Positions 9,150 to 16,829 of a stretch of 64,000 nt of DNA are shown here, piece by piece. This DNA comes from Nitratireductor sp. (lineage in GTDB: Bacteria; Pseudomonadota; Alphaproteobacteria; Rhizobiales; Rhizobiaceae): the NCBI RefSeq assembly GCF_017794765.1, contig NZ_CP051236.1, positions 1,940,388 to 2,004,387 of the forward strand, written 5' to 3'. The notes beneath the pieces are model-generated. The model worked only from the letters and a program-made list of their open reading frames with translations, did not search any database and was not told where the DNA came from. The stretch's first letter is position 1. Each line of letters begins with the position of its first letter. Made by a program: the position numbers and the translations under genes.

Positions 9150-10220
9150 ATGTACGCCCGCCTTTTCCGATCCGTTCTGGCTGTGTGTCTGCTGGCAATG
9201 CCGGCACTTGCGCAGGATGAGACGGATACGACTGCTCCGGACATCGGAAGCAGGGTTTTGGAAAACTACGTGACCCCTGCTCTTGCCCGGTTTGGCGAAA
9301 CGAGCAGCGCGCTTGCAGCGGCATTGAGGGCAGCGTGCGAGAGTGGTTCTGCAGGTGATCTTCACGCAGTGCGAACGGCATTTTCTGACACGCTTTCCGC
9401 TTTTGCACACGTCTCCGCGCTTCGGTTCGGGCCATTGGTCGCGGAAAACCGTTTCGAGCGCATATTTTTTTGGCCGGACCCGCGCGGTGTAACGCTGCGC
9501 CAGGTGCAGGGACTGTTGGCTGCGGAGGAGCCGTTACCACGCAATCTGGCTGATCAGAGTGTCGCGCTGCAGGGTCTTCCGGCGCTGGATTACGTGCTCT
9601 TCGGCACTGGCGGGGACGTGTTGGCTGAGGACGCCCGTCGTTGCAACTATGCGATGGCAGTTTCCAACAATGTGTCAAATATGGCCGCGGAACTGGAACA
9701 GGCATGGGCCGAAGGGACATTGTTTCGTACCGCCTTCGTCGCGCCTGCGGCAGACCGTGACCCTTACCGCTCAACGGCCGAGGTGGCTGGCGAAATCGTC
9801 AAGGCTGCTGGCACGGCATTGGAATTTGCCCGCAACGCCGAGCTGCTTCCCGCTCTTGGCAAAACCGTAGAGAAAGCCCGTGGAAAGCGCGCGCCGTTTT
9901 GGCGCAGCGGCCAGACCTTCGCTTTCGTCGCCGCTCAGATCGAGGGCGTGCAGCAGCTCATCGATGCCGCCGGGTTTGTCGATGGCCCCTCTGATCTCGT
10001 TAATGGTTATGGCCGTGGGATGGATTTCGATCTCTCGCATGCCCGCCAGGCGTTGCTTGCGGTTGAAGCAGCACCGGAAGCGGCGTTTTCTGAAGAACAG
10101 GACCGCGGGCGGATTTCCTATGCGGCGATTGCCATGGAGGGAGCGAAGCACACGCTGAACGGAGAGCTGTCTGGAGCACTCGGACTGGTGATGGGGTTCA
10201 ATGCACTCGATGGAGATTGA
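9150..10220 (+). CDS. Imelysin family periplasmic protein
   Basis: 356 residues with a signal peptide ending ALA at about residue 21. The imelysin/IrpA fold is indicated by QGLPALDYVLFGTGG near the middle and the preceding FFWPDPRG segment. The GxHxxE motif of the original insulin-cleaving imelysin is replaced by GLPALD, as in the subgroup thought to take part in iron uptake rather than proteolysis. AAGGAG precedes the ATG at 9150; a TTG sits one codon earlier. Its last 11 bases overlap the DUF1513 gene, a tight operon pair. In related genomes this pair often follows a di-heme protein and another imelysin; neither is present here. Confidence 0.9.
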   Translation: MYARLFRSVLAVCLLAMPALAQDETDTTAPDIGSRVLENYVTPALARFGETSSALAAALRAACESGSAGDLHAVRTAFSDTLSAFAHVSALRFGPLVAENRFERIFFWPDPRGVTLRQVQGLLAAEEPLPRNLADQSVALQGLPALDYVLFGTGGDVLAEDARRCNYAMAVSNNVSNMAAELEQAWAEGTLFRTAFVAPAADRDPYRSTAEVAGEIVKAAGTALEFARNAELLPALGKTVEKARGKRAPFWRSGQTFAFVAAQIEGVQQLIDAAGFVDGPSDLVNGYGRGMDFDLSHARQALLAVEAAPEAAFSEEQDRGRISYAAIAMEGAKHTLNGELSGALGLVMGFNALDGD

Positions 10221-11304
10221 TCGGCGGACGTTCCTCGTCCTGGCCGCTGCCGCGTCGGTGTTCCGCTCCGATCGCGCGATGGCGGAAGAGGAACCGCTGT
10301 TCCTTGGAGCCCGGCTCAATGCGGGCGCGTTCGAGGCTGCCGTGATCGATGCGGCCGGGCGCGACCGCCTCGTTCTGCCGCTCGAGGCGCGCGGGCATTC
10401 TTTCGCCATTGACGCACCACGACGGCGCGCCGTCGCCTTTGCGCGTTCACCTGGTCGTTTCGCCGTCGCTTTTTCCGTTGATGGGAAAGGGGATCCACTC
10501 GCCTTCGCACCGCCGCCGGACCGACATTTTTACGGCCACGGAGTTTTTACACCGGACGGGAAACTCCTGCTTGCGACGGAAAATGACTTCGATGGCGAGC
10601 GCGGCGTAACCGGTCTTTACGACGCCACCACTGGTTTCCGCCGCGTTGGCGAATTTGAGACCGGCGGCATCGGTCCGCACGAGGTAATCCTTTTGGGGGA
10701 TGGAAGAACGCTCTGTGTTGCCAATGGGGGCATTCTCACCCATCCCGACTACGAGCGTGTGAAGCTCAATCTTGCGACGATGAAGCCGAGCCTCTCCTAT
10801 ATCGATCTTGAGACCGGCGAGATTGTCGAGCAGGCCGAGCTCGCGCCGGAACTGCACAAGCTCTCGCTCCGTCACATGACACTCGATCGCTTCGGCGCGG
10901 TCTGGTTCGGCGCCCAGTACCAGGGCGAGGATGACGCACGACCACCTTTGGTGGGCCGCCATCGTCGGGGTCGGGCGATTGAGTTTTTCTCCGGCTCTGA
11001 GGCAACCCTGAAGGCACTCGATAACTATATCGGCTCCGTGGCAACCGATTCGTCGGGCGAGGTCGTCGCCACCTCGTCGCCGCGCGGCGGATTGGCTGTT
11101 TTTTGGGATGCTCAAACAGGCCGCTGTCTCGGCGAGCGCGCCCTCAAAGACGGATGCGGGCTCGCTCCGCTTGCCGATCATCGTCTTGTGGGCACCAGTG
11201 GGCGGGGCGCGATCGTCCTTACGGGCCCGGACGCACCTCTGGAAAATGTTCGTGTCAACGATCCGACTTCGCCTGCGTGGGACAATCATCTCCGCCGCGT
11301 GTGA
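10210..11304 (+). CDS. DUF1513 domain protein, Tat-exported
   Basis: 364 residues from ATG 10210 (an in-frame ATG is also at 10201). The N-terminus has a twin-arginine motif, DRRTFLVLA, then a hydrophobic stretch, so folded export is likely. The rest has repeated HGVFTPDGKLLLATEND and GPHEVILLGDGRTLCVANGG type blades, consistent with a beta-propeller of the DUF1513 family. Translationally coupled to imelysin, with which the family usually occurs in putative iron-uptake loci. Biochemical function unknown. Confidence 0.9.
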   Translation: MEIDRRTFLVLAAAASVFRSDRAMAEEEPLFLGARLNAGAFEAAVIDAAGRDRLVLPLEARGHSFAIDAPRRRAVAFARSPGRFAVAFSVDGKGDPLAFAPPPDRHFYGHGVFTPDGKLLLATENDFDGERGVTGLYDATTGFRRVGEFETGGIGPHEVILLGDGRTLCVANGGILTHPDYERVKLNLATMKPSLSYIDLETGEIVEQAELAPELHKLSLRHMTLDRFGAVWFGAQYQGEDDARPPLVGRHRRGRAIEFFSGSEATLKALDNYIGSVATDSSGEVVATSSPRGGLAVFWDAQTGRCLGERALKDGCGLAPLADHRLVGTSGRGAIVLTGPDAPLENVRVNDPTSPAWDNHLRRV

Positions 11305-11367
11305 AGACACACCGTCAATGCGCATTTTGCGTCTTGCGGTCGTCAGGCCGTGTGCTTATCTTCGCCC

Positions 11368-11514
11368 CGTTCTCAGGGCGGGGTGAAACTCCCCACCGGC
11401 GGTAAGCGGCACTGGCCGCAAGCCCGCGAGCGCCTTTTCGCAAGACTGCGGCAAGGGTCAGCAGATCAGGTGAAACTCCTGAGCCGACGGTCATAGTCCG
11501 GATGGAAGAGAACG
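11368..11514 (+). promoter_or_regulatory. FMN riboswitch (RFN element)
   Basis: The conserved blocks of the RFN aptamer are present in order: GGGGTGAAACTCCCCACCGG, GCGGTAA, AGCCCGCGAGC, GTCAGCAGATC, GGTGAAACTCCTGAGCCGAC, GGTCATAGTCCGGATG. The closing stem P1 pairs CGTTCTC (11368-11374) with GAGAACG (11508-11514). It lies 85 nt upstream of ribH2. It binds FMN and should lower lumazine synthase expression when FMN is plentiful; no clear terminator separates it from the gene, so control of translation is the likelier mode. Confidence 0.97.
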
Positions 11515-11599
11515 CGCGATTTCCGTGTGCCGGATCCCGGCAGCGGTTCATCGCCCGTGATCGCCTTGGGTGACGTGTCTGTTGCGAAAGGAGATCACG

Positions 11600-12034
11600 A
11601 TGACACACACCCGCTATGCATTCATCAAGGCCAATTGGCACGCCGATATTGTCGATCGCGCGCTTGAAGGCTTTTGCGAACTCATCCCTGCCAGCCAGGT
11701 AGACGTGTTCGATGTGCCGGGTGCCTTCGAATTGCCGCTGGTCGCGCGGGATCTGGCGGCCTCCGGACGCTACGCCGCCGTTGCTGCGGCAGCCTTCGTT
11801 GTGGATGGCGGAATCTATCGCCATGACTTCGTCGCGCAGGCTGTTGTCGACGGCCTGATGCGAGCGGGGCTCGACACGGGTGTGCCTGTCCTCTCGGTCT
11901 CGCTCACGCCCCATCATTTTCAACCCACCGAACATCATACCGCGATCTATCGCGAACATTTCATCGAGAAGGGGCGAGAAGCTGCCAGTGCCGCCCTCAT
12001 GATTGGCAAGACGCGCGCCGCACTGGCTGCGTGA
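11600..12034 (+). CDS. ribH2: 6,7-dimethyl-8-ribityllumazine synthase, RibH2 type
   Basis: 144 residues. Catalyses the penultimate step of riboflavin synthesis. Seen: FDVPGAFELPLVARDLA at about residue 34-50, which binds the pyrimidine substrate, the DGGIYRHDFVAQAV segment carrying the catalytic histidine, and a tryptophan (ANWHADIVD) where RibH1-type enzymes have phenylalanine. This fits the type II (decameric, Brucella RibH2-like) enzymes. AAAGGAG precedes ATG 11600. Standing alone behind an FMN riboswitch, away from other rib genes, as known for RibH2 in Rhizobiales. Confidence 0.95.
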   Translation: MTHTRYAFIKANWHADIVDRALEGFCELIPASQVDVFDVPGAFELPLVARDLAASGRYAAVAAAAFVVDGGIYRHDFVAQAVVDGLMRAGLDTGVPVLSVSLTPHHFQPTEHHTAIYREHFIEKGREAASAALMIGKTRAALAA

Positions 12035-12203
12035 CCAGCTTTGCCGGGTGAGGGGCACCGAACCGCGACAAAGTGTCAAAGGACGAATTGCCCCTCACTT
12101 TCTCCCTCTTGCCGCAGGGCTGAGAAGCTGCTGGCAGGTCGGCAAAGACCGGCGTTGGCGGATAGTTCCGGCGCGAGCCGTTGGTCTATGGACGCTTATG
12201 TTC

Positions 12204-13316
12204 TCAACGCTGGTGATGCGCTTCAGCCAGCGCTTCGGCGAAAGCCTCTTCGAACACATCGATTTCGTGATCCGGGCCGACACTGACGCGTATGCAACGG
12301 TCCAGCCCGGGTGTCGCCGGCTTGCGTACAAACACGTCGCGCGTGAGCAGGCCCTGCATCACGGCCTCGGCTGTTGTCTTGCCGCCGCAGTCGATGGCAA
12401 CGAAGTTCGTGGCCGAGGGAATTGAAGCCAGTCCATTTGCCGAAGCGATCGCGGCGATCCGGTCCCTGCAGGCGCTGATGCGATCAAGCGTTTGCCGCAG
12501 ATACGCCTTGTCCTGCAAGGCGGCCAGACTTGCCGCCTGTGTGATACCTGGCATGCCGAAATGATTCCGGATTTTATCGAAAGCCCGAATGGTCTCCCGC
12601 TCGCCGATCGCATACCCGCAGCGCATGCCGGCCAGAGCATAAGCCTTGGAGAAGGTGCGCATGCGCAGGACATTGGGCCGGTCTGGCTCGAAACGGGGCA
12701 GGGCGTCTGCCGGTGCGGTCTCTCCATAGGCTTCGTCAAGGATCAGCATACTGGTTTCGGGCAACGATTCGATAAATCGCTGCACCTCGTCTGCCTCCCA
12801 CCACGTGCCCATCGGATTGTCGGGGTTGGAGAGATAGACCAATGGCGCCTTCTCAGCGATGGCCGCACCGCGCAAACCTTCGAGGTTCTCATAGTCGCCT
12901 GCATAGGGCACCGTCACCAGCCGCCCGCCGAAGCCGGCGACGTGATAGTTGAAGGTGGGATAGCCACCGAGCGAGGTGACGACCGGCGTGCCGGGCTCGA
13001 TGTAAAGGCGCGCGACAAGGCCTAGAAGCCCGTCAATACCCTCTCCGACGACGATGTTCTCCGGTTTTACACCATGCTCGTCTGCCAGCGCCGCGCGCAG
13101 GTCAGAACTCTCCGGGTCGCCATACTTCCAGACATGATGCGCCGCGCTCCCAATGGCCTCGATCACGCGGGGCGAGGGACCAAAACCGTTCTCATTGGCA
13201 CCGAGCCGGGCGCGAAAAGGCCGCCCTGCGGCGCGCTCCTGCGTTTCCGGCCCCACGAAGGGCACGGTGGAGGGGAGGGAATGTGCGAGTGGGGTAAGCG
13301 GTGGGCGTCGTGTCAT
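12204..13316 (-). CDS. PLP-dependent class I/II aminotransferase, HisC-like
   Basis: 370 residues. Fold type I aminotransferase: LGANENGFGPSP near residue 38, the LSNPDNPMGTWW segment around 162-173 with the Asn that contacts PLP, LILDEAYGE, and the Schiff-base lysine K224 in RTFSKAYALAGMRCGYAIG. The N-terminal layout resembles histidinol-phosphate aminotransferases, but no his genes are nearby and a dedicated hisC is usually elsewhere, so I call it HisC-like only. Converges with ribH2, 169 bp away, a gap with no recognisable feature. Confidence 0.85.
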   Translation of the reverse strand: MTRRPPLTPLAHSLPSTVPFVGPETQERAAGRPFRARLGANENGFGPSPRVIEAIGSAAHHVWKYGDPESSDLRAALADEHGVKPENIVVGEGIDGLLGLVARLYIEPGTPVVTSLGGYPTFNYHVAGFGGRLVTVPYAGDYENLEGLRGAAIAEKAPLVYLSNPDNPMGTWWEADEVQRFIESLPETSMLILDEAYGETAPADALPRFEPDRPNVLRMRTFSKAYALAGMRCGYAIGERETIRAFDKIRNHFGMPGITQAASLAALQDKAYLRQTLDRISACRDRIAAIASANGLASIPSATNFVAIDCGGKTTAEAVMQGLLTRDVFVRKPATPGLDRCIRVSVGPDHEIDVFEEAFAEALAEAHHQR

Positions 13317-13421
13317 GGGCCGTGTCTGGTCTGTGCTTTCTCAAACTGAACGCGGCGACCCTACATCAAGCTCGACAAGTGTGAAATCGCCTTTGCGGCG
13401 TTGAGCAGAAACACTGCGCAC

Positions 13422-13453
13422 AAAAAACGGGGCCCGGCAAAAGCCAGGCCCCG
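13422..13453 (-). terminator. Rho-independent terminator of the minus-strand porin
   Basis: Read on the minus strand, GCGGGGCCTGGC pairs with GCCGGGCCCCGT around a TTTT loop and is followed by TTTTTTG. It lies 25 bp after the porin stop codon. Confidence 0.88.
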
Positions 13454-13477
13454 CTTTAAGCTTTACGGCTCTTCTGA

Positions 13478-14599
13478 TTAAAAGTCGCGCTGGAAGCGCA
13501 GGAAGCCGTGGAACTGATCCGGATCGGTCAGACCGTTAACCACACCGTCGAACTTGGTGTAGTTGACTGCGAGCTTCGCGTTGAAGTTCTGCACGATCTC
13601 GTAGTCGATCGTCGTGCCGATGTTCCAGGCGTCGACATCGGTGAAGACAACGTCATGACCGACTTCGCTGTAGTATGCGCCGCCGATGGAAGCGGTCAGC
13701 TTCGGCGTGGCCTTGAAGCCGATGACGCCAGCGAGCGACCATTCTGCACCCGGCATGACTGCAACGCCACCGTAGGTCGCGGTAGCAATGCCGTCCAGCG
13801 GGTTGGCCGAGTAGAAGCTCACGCCGCTTTCGTACTGGGCAAGACCCTGGATGAAGAAGCGGTCGGTCAGGTTCGCCTTGACGATACCCTTGATCGCGAA
13901 TTCTTCAGCCGTTGCATCGTAAGCTGCATAGAGGTCTGCAGAGCCCCAGCCCTGTGCGATGCCGACCTTACCGACAACATTCGGCGTCCAGTCGTAGTTG
14001 TCATCAGCTTCTTCGAGCATGACGGCGAAGGTGACGCCATTGCCAGCTGCGAAGTTGTAACCGATGAAGTGAACGCGGCCATACGGGAAGAAGCCGCGGT
14101 CCTGCTCGCCGTGGAGACCCGTGTCCCAGATCGAGTCGGACATACCCATGGAGAGGCCGCCGAGCGAGATCACTGCCTGCTGCAGGTTAACACCCGAGCT
14201 GGTCACACCGTGCGAGTAAGCGTCGCCGTCGTTCAGACCAACGGTCGCATTCGCATCGCTGTTGGAGCTCGTGCCACGGAATTTGATCCATGCGCCAAGC
14301 GTGCCGTACTCGGTCTCGGAGCGGGCATCGATGTTCAGCTCACCGCGAGCATACTTGTCCCAGCCTTCCTGGTCGGAGAAGTCACCGTCGCCGTAACCGA
14401 TCTGGTAACGGACCATGCCGCTGATCTTCAGGCAGGTCTCGGTGCCGGGGATGTAGAAGAAGCCTGCGCCGTAAACGTCGCAAACGCGCACATATTCCAT
14501 CGGCTCCGGCTCGGGGACGACGATCGGGTCGGCCGCTTTTGCGCCGGTCGCAGCAGCTGCGAGAGCTGCGGAGCCAATCAGAAGGCTCTTGAGTTTCAT
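13478..14599 (-). CDS. Omp2-type porin (porin 1)
   Basis: 373 residues. Signal peptide of 22 residues ending GAKA, then a mature start ADPIVVPEPEPMEYVRVCD with the cysteine pair (CDVYGAGFFYIPGTETC) typical of alphaproteobacterial porins of the Brucella Omp2 family, and a terminal phenylalanine (FLRFQRDF) needed for barrel assembly. Predicted 16-stranded trimeric outer-membrane porin. GGAGG precedes the ATG at 14599. Its first 177 coding bases plus 17 bases upstream are identical to those of the divergent porin at 15348; the remainder has diverged. Confidence 0.95.
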   Translation of the reverse strand: MKLKSLLIGSAALAAAATGAKAADPIVVPEPEPMEYVRVCDVYGAGFFYIPGTETCLKISGMVRYQIGYGDGDFSDQEGWDKYARGELNIDARSETEYGTLGAWIKFRGTSSNSDANATVGLNDGDAYSHGVTSSGVNLQQAVISLGGLSMGMSDSIWDTGLHGEQDRGFFPYGRVHFIGYNFAAGNGVTFAVMLEEADDNYDWTPNVVGKVGIAQGWGSADLYAAYDATAEEFAIKGIVKANLTDRFFIQGLAQYESGVSFYSANPLDGIATATYGGVAVMPGAEWSLAGVIGFKATPKLTASIGGAYYSEVGHDVVFTDVDAWNIGTTIDYEIVQNFNAKLAVNYTKFDGVVNGLTDPDQFHGFLRFQRDF

Positions 14600-14616
14600 G
14601 TTCTGACCTCCAGTCA
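14423..14616 (-). repeat. Inverted repeat copy 1 (5' end of porin 1)
   Basis: On the minus strand this 194-bp segment equals the plus strand at 15331-15524 base for base by my reading, from the bases around the RBS through codon 59. Identity stops abruptly at both ends. It forms a large inverted repeat with a 714-bp spacer that contains tRNA-Ser. Confidence 0.9.
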
Positions 14617-14761
14617 GAATCATGAAAGATGGAAGCTTGTTGCGGCTCGAATGCGCAAGAGCGCAGGTCAATCCATTGAAATAAAAAGGAAATATCAGAC
14701 CGCGGAAAAGAGCTGCCGCTTTGCCGCCATTCAGGAAAACGAGAACCTGGGGGGAAGTGAA

Positions 14762-14852
14762 TGGCGGAGAGGATGGGATTCGAACCCACGAGACCCTTTT
14801 GAGGTCTACTCCCTTAGCAGGGGAGCGCCTTCGACCACTCGGCCACCTCTCC
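14762..14852 (-). tRNA. serT-GCT: tRNA-Ser (GCT anticodon)
   Basis: 91 nt on the minus strand including an encoded CCA. The acceptor stem GGAGAGG pairs with CCTCTCC, the D arm contains GCCGAGTGGTC, the anticodon arm CTCCCCTGCTAAGGGAG displays GCT, a long variable arm follows as in serine tRNAs, and the T arm has GGTTCGAATCC. It reads AGC/AGT codons. It sits between the two divergent porin genes. Confidence 0.98.
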
Positions 14853-15330
14853 GGCGAGACGCTGGATAAAGAAAACCGGCCGCACAATCAATACGGCATT
14901 CGCATTTCCATGCTTTATTATAAGGAAATTCTGCATCCTGCCTGGCGAGCGCCGGGCGGCTGCGTGAATCACCGTAAATCGCGGCGGAGAATCATCAGGT
15001 TCAAAACCAGTGATTCCGCTCCAATTTGCCTCGATTCGTCCCCGGAATGCGGTAGTACTGCAATCCAGAAGCCGTTTGTTATGCCGATATCCGGCCTTCA
15101 AGTGTTAAGAAAGACTTACCCGGTGGCTCAGATCGTGTCATTTGTGCAACAGCCATTCCGGATAGACGACCGTCAGGGGGGCTTGCCGCGTAATCGCGGT
15201 TGAACCTGCCGCCCCCATGAGTAATGTCAGGCTCGGAAAGGGGGCGCGAAAGCGCGAACTTTTCTTTTCTTGGGGATGGGGCAGGGAACGCTGTCCTTCA
15301 GCAAAATACCCAGACCCGCATTTAGAACTT
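14853..15330. other. Intergenic region upstream of porin 2, no gene seen
   Basis: About 480 bp between tRNA-Ser and porin 2. It contains the tRNA promoter on the minus side and the porin 2 promoter on the plus side. It includes a somewhat AT-rich stretch near 14900-14940. Overlapping reading frames are antisense artefacts of porin coding bias. A regulatory leader RNA is possible but nothing specific is recognisable. Confidence 0.5.
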
Positions 15331-15524
15331 TGACTGGAGGTCAGAACATGAAACTCAAGAGCCTTCTGATTGGCTCCGCAGCTCTCGCAGCTGCTGCGAC
15401 CGGCGCAAAAGCGGCCGACCCGATCGTCGTCCCCGAGCCGGAGCCGATGGAATATGTGCGCGTTTGCGACGTTTACGGCGCAGGCTTCTTCTACATCCCC
15501 GGCACCGAGACCTGCCTGAAGATC
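15331..15524 (+). repeat. Inverted repeat copy 2 (5' end of porin 2)
   Basis: Exact reverse-complement partner of 14423-14616. It covers 17 bp upstream, the signal peptide and the first part of the mature porin. Sharp ends suggest gene conversion or strong selection on this segment rather than recent duplication of the whole gene. Confidence 0.9.
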
Positions 15525-16427
15525 GGCGGCTACGTTCGCTACCAGATCGACTGGTCCGACAGCGATGATACCGCTTTTGGTTTCCCGGGTAATATCTCCC
15601 TCGACTCCGATGACGACTGGGACACCGGTGGCTGGCGTAAGCTGGCACGTGCCAACCTGACCATCGATGCTCGTTCCGAGACCGAATATGGTACGCTCGG
15701 CGGCTTCTTTGAGGCTCGCGCTGATGCCTATTCCGGTTATTCGCAGCTCAGCATTCCTGCTCCGCTTGATAAAGTCGGCAACGGCATCAAGAAGGGCTTC
15801 TATCTGAACCAGGCCTACATCACTCTTGGCGGCTTCTTCCTCGGTTACAAGACCACGATCTTCGACCAGGGCATGGCTGGCGAGTACGATGCTGGTGGCT
15901 TCGATTCCTCCATCCACACGCTGGGCTACACCTTTGTGCCGGGCAATGGCGTTTCGGTCTCGATCGCTCTTGAAGAGAACGATTACAACTACGACTACAC
16001 GCCGAACGTTGTTGGTAAGGTCGGTGTCAGCCAGGGTTGGGGTTCGCTCGCAGCATTCGCAGCATACGACGCGACGGCTGAAGAGTGGGGCCTGAAGGGC
16101 TATGCGAGCATCAAAGCGACGCAGCAGCTCACCCTTGAACTGCTTGCCACGTATTTCTCCGATGACAGCCTCTACAGCAATGGCTACGACTACTCTGTCG
16201 GCGGTCATCTGAAGTACGCAGCTTCGCCCAAGCTGGCAATCGGCTTCGGCGGTCAGTACTTCGGCGACAAGCACGGCACGAGCGCTGATGACTGGGCAAT
16301 CGGTGGTGTAATCGACTACCAGCTGGTCGAGAACCTCGATACGAAGATCGCCATCAACTACAAGGACGGCGACAGCTACGACGACGGCGCATTCAGCGGC
16401 TTCTTCCGCATCACGCGGGGCTTCTAA
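15348..16427 (+). CDS. Omp2-type porin (porin 2)
   Basis: 359 residues. Same signal peptide and mature N-terminus as porin 1, including the VCDVYGAGFFYIPGTETC pair of cysteines, and a C-terminal phenylalanine (FFRITRGF). The interior differs in its loops (for example an acidic insert DDTAFGFPGNISLDSDDDWD around residues 73-92), so channel size or surface exposure likely differ. Shared blocks include VVGKVG-SQGWGS and AAYDATAEE. GGAGG lies 8 nt before the ATG. The divergent arrangement mirrors omp2a/omp2b of Brucella, although the two genes here are less alike overall. Confidence 0.95.
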   Translation: MKLKSLLIGSAALAAAATGAKAADPIVVPEPEPMEYVRVCDVYGAGFFYIPGTETCLKIGGYVRYQIDWSDSDDTAFGFPGNISLDSDDDWDTGGWRKLARANLTIDARSETEYGTLGGFFEARADAYSGYSQLSIPAPLDKVGNGIKKGFYLNQAYITLGGFFLGYKTTIFDQGMAGEYDAGGFDSSIHTLGYTFVPGNGVSVSIALEENDYNYDYTPNVVGKVGVSQGWGSLAAFAAYDATAEEWGLKGYASIKATQQLTLELLATYFSDDSLYSNGYDYSVGGHLKYAASPKLAIGFGGQYFGDKHGTSADDWAIGGVIDYQLVENLDTKIAINYKDGDSYDDGAFSGFFRITRGF

Positions 16428-16450
16428 GGAAGCGTCAGTATAAATATCGG

Positions 16451-16479
16451 AACCCGGCAGAGAAATCTGCCGGGTTTTG
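16451..16479 (+). terminator. Rho-independent terminator of porin 2
   Basis: An 11-bp perfect stem AACCCGGCAGA / TCTGCCGGGTT with a GAAA tetraloop, ending in TTTT, 24 bp after the porin 2 stop codon. Confidence 0.93.
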
Positions 16480-16829
16480 GCTTTGAAGACCTCGCTGGTA
16501 GCGGGCGCGTCAGGCGCAAATGCTTCGGGTGACAGGGTTTAGCGGGATCTTCAACCAGGCTCTCTCAAGGGCGAGTTCGACTGTTTTCTTTGAAAACTCC
16601 AGGAAGGAGAAACCATTACCCGCCGTCAGGGGCTCATAAGGGCGGGGCCATAAGTAAGTGACAAAAATGCTTTTTTTTCTGGACTGGCCTAAGTCGCGAG
16701 TGCTAGTCCCCTTTGTTGGGGACAATAACAACTTGGGGAACTCGAGAATTTCTATCTCGAAGGGGTGGTTCACAACTCAGAATTTTACCGAACACGCATT
16801 TGACATAAACGCCCGGGACGTGACCTGAC
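16480..16829. other. AT-richer gap before the recombinase, no supported gene
   Basis: 350 bp with lower GC than its surroundings and runs such as eight T's near 16671-16680. A reading frame of 87 codons on the minus strand (16510-16773) has no ribosome site and no recognisable domain. The composition shift and the recombinase next door could mean remains of an integrated element, but no attachment-site repeat was seen. Confidence 0.4.

Noticed and set aside
7937-9244. 435-codon open frame on the minus strand
   Set aside because: Antisense to the P1 peptidase gene with its intact active site; no RBS.
13508-14869. 453-codon open frame on the plus strand
   Set aside because: Antisense to porin 1 and running through tRNA-Ser; it lacks any recognisable domain and repeats the bias of the porin gene.
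15138-16274. 378-codon open frame on the minus strand
   Set aside because: Antisense to porin 2; its partial likeness to the frame at 13508-14869 simply reflects the shared porin 5' end.
16510-16773. 87-codon open frame on the minus strand before the recombinase
   Set aside because: No start signal, no domain and AT-rich composition unlike neighbouring genes; not called as a gene.
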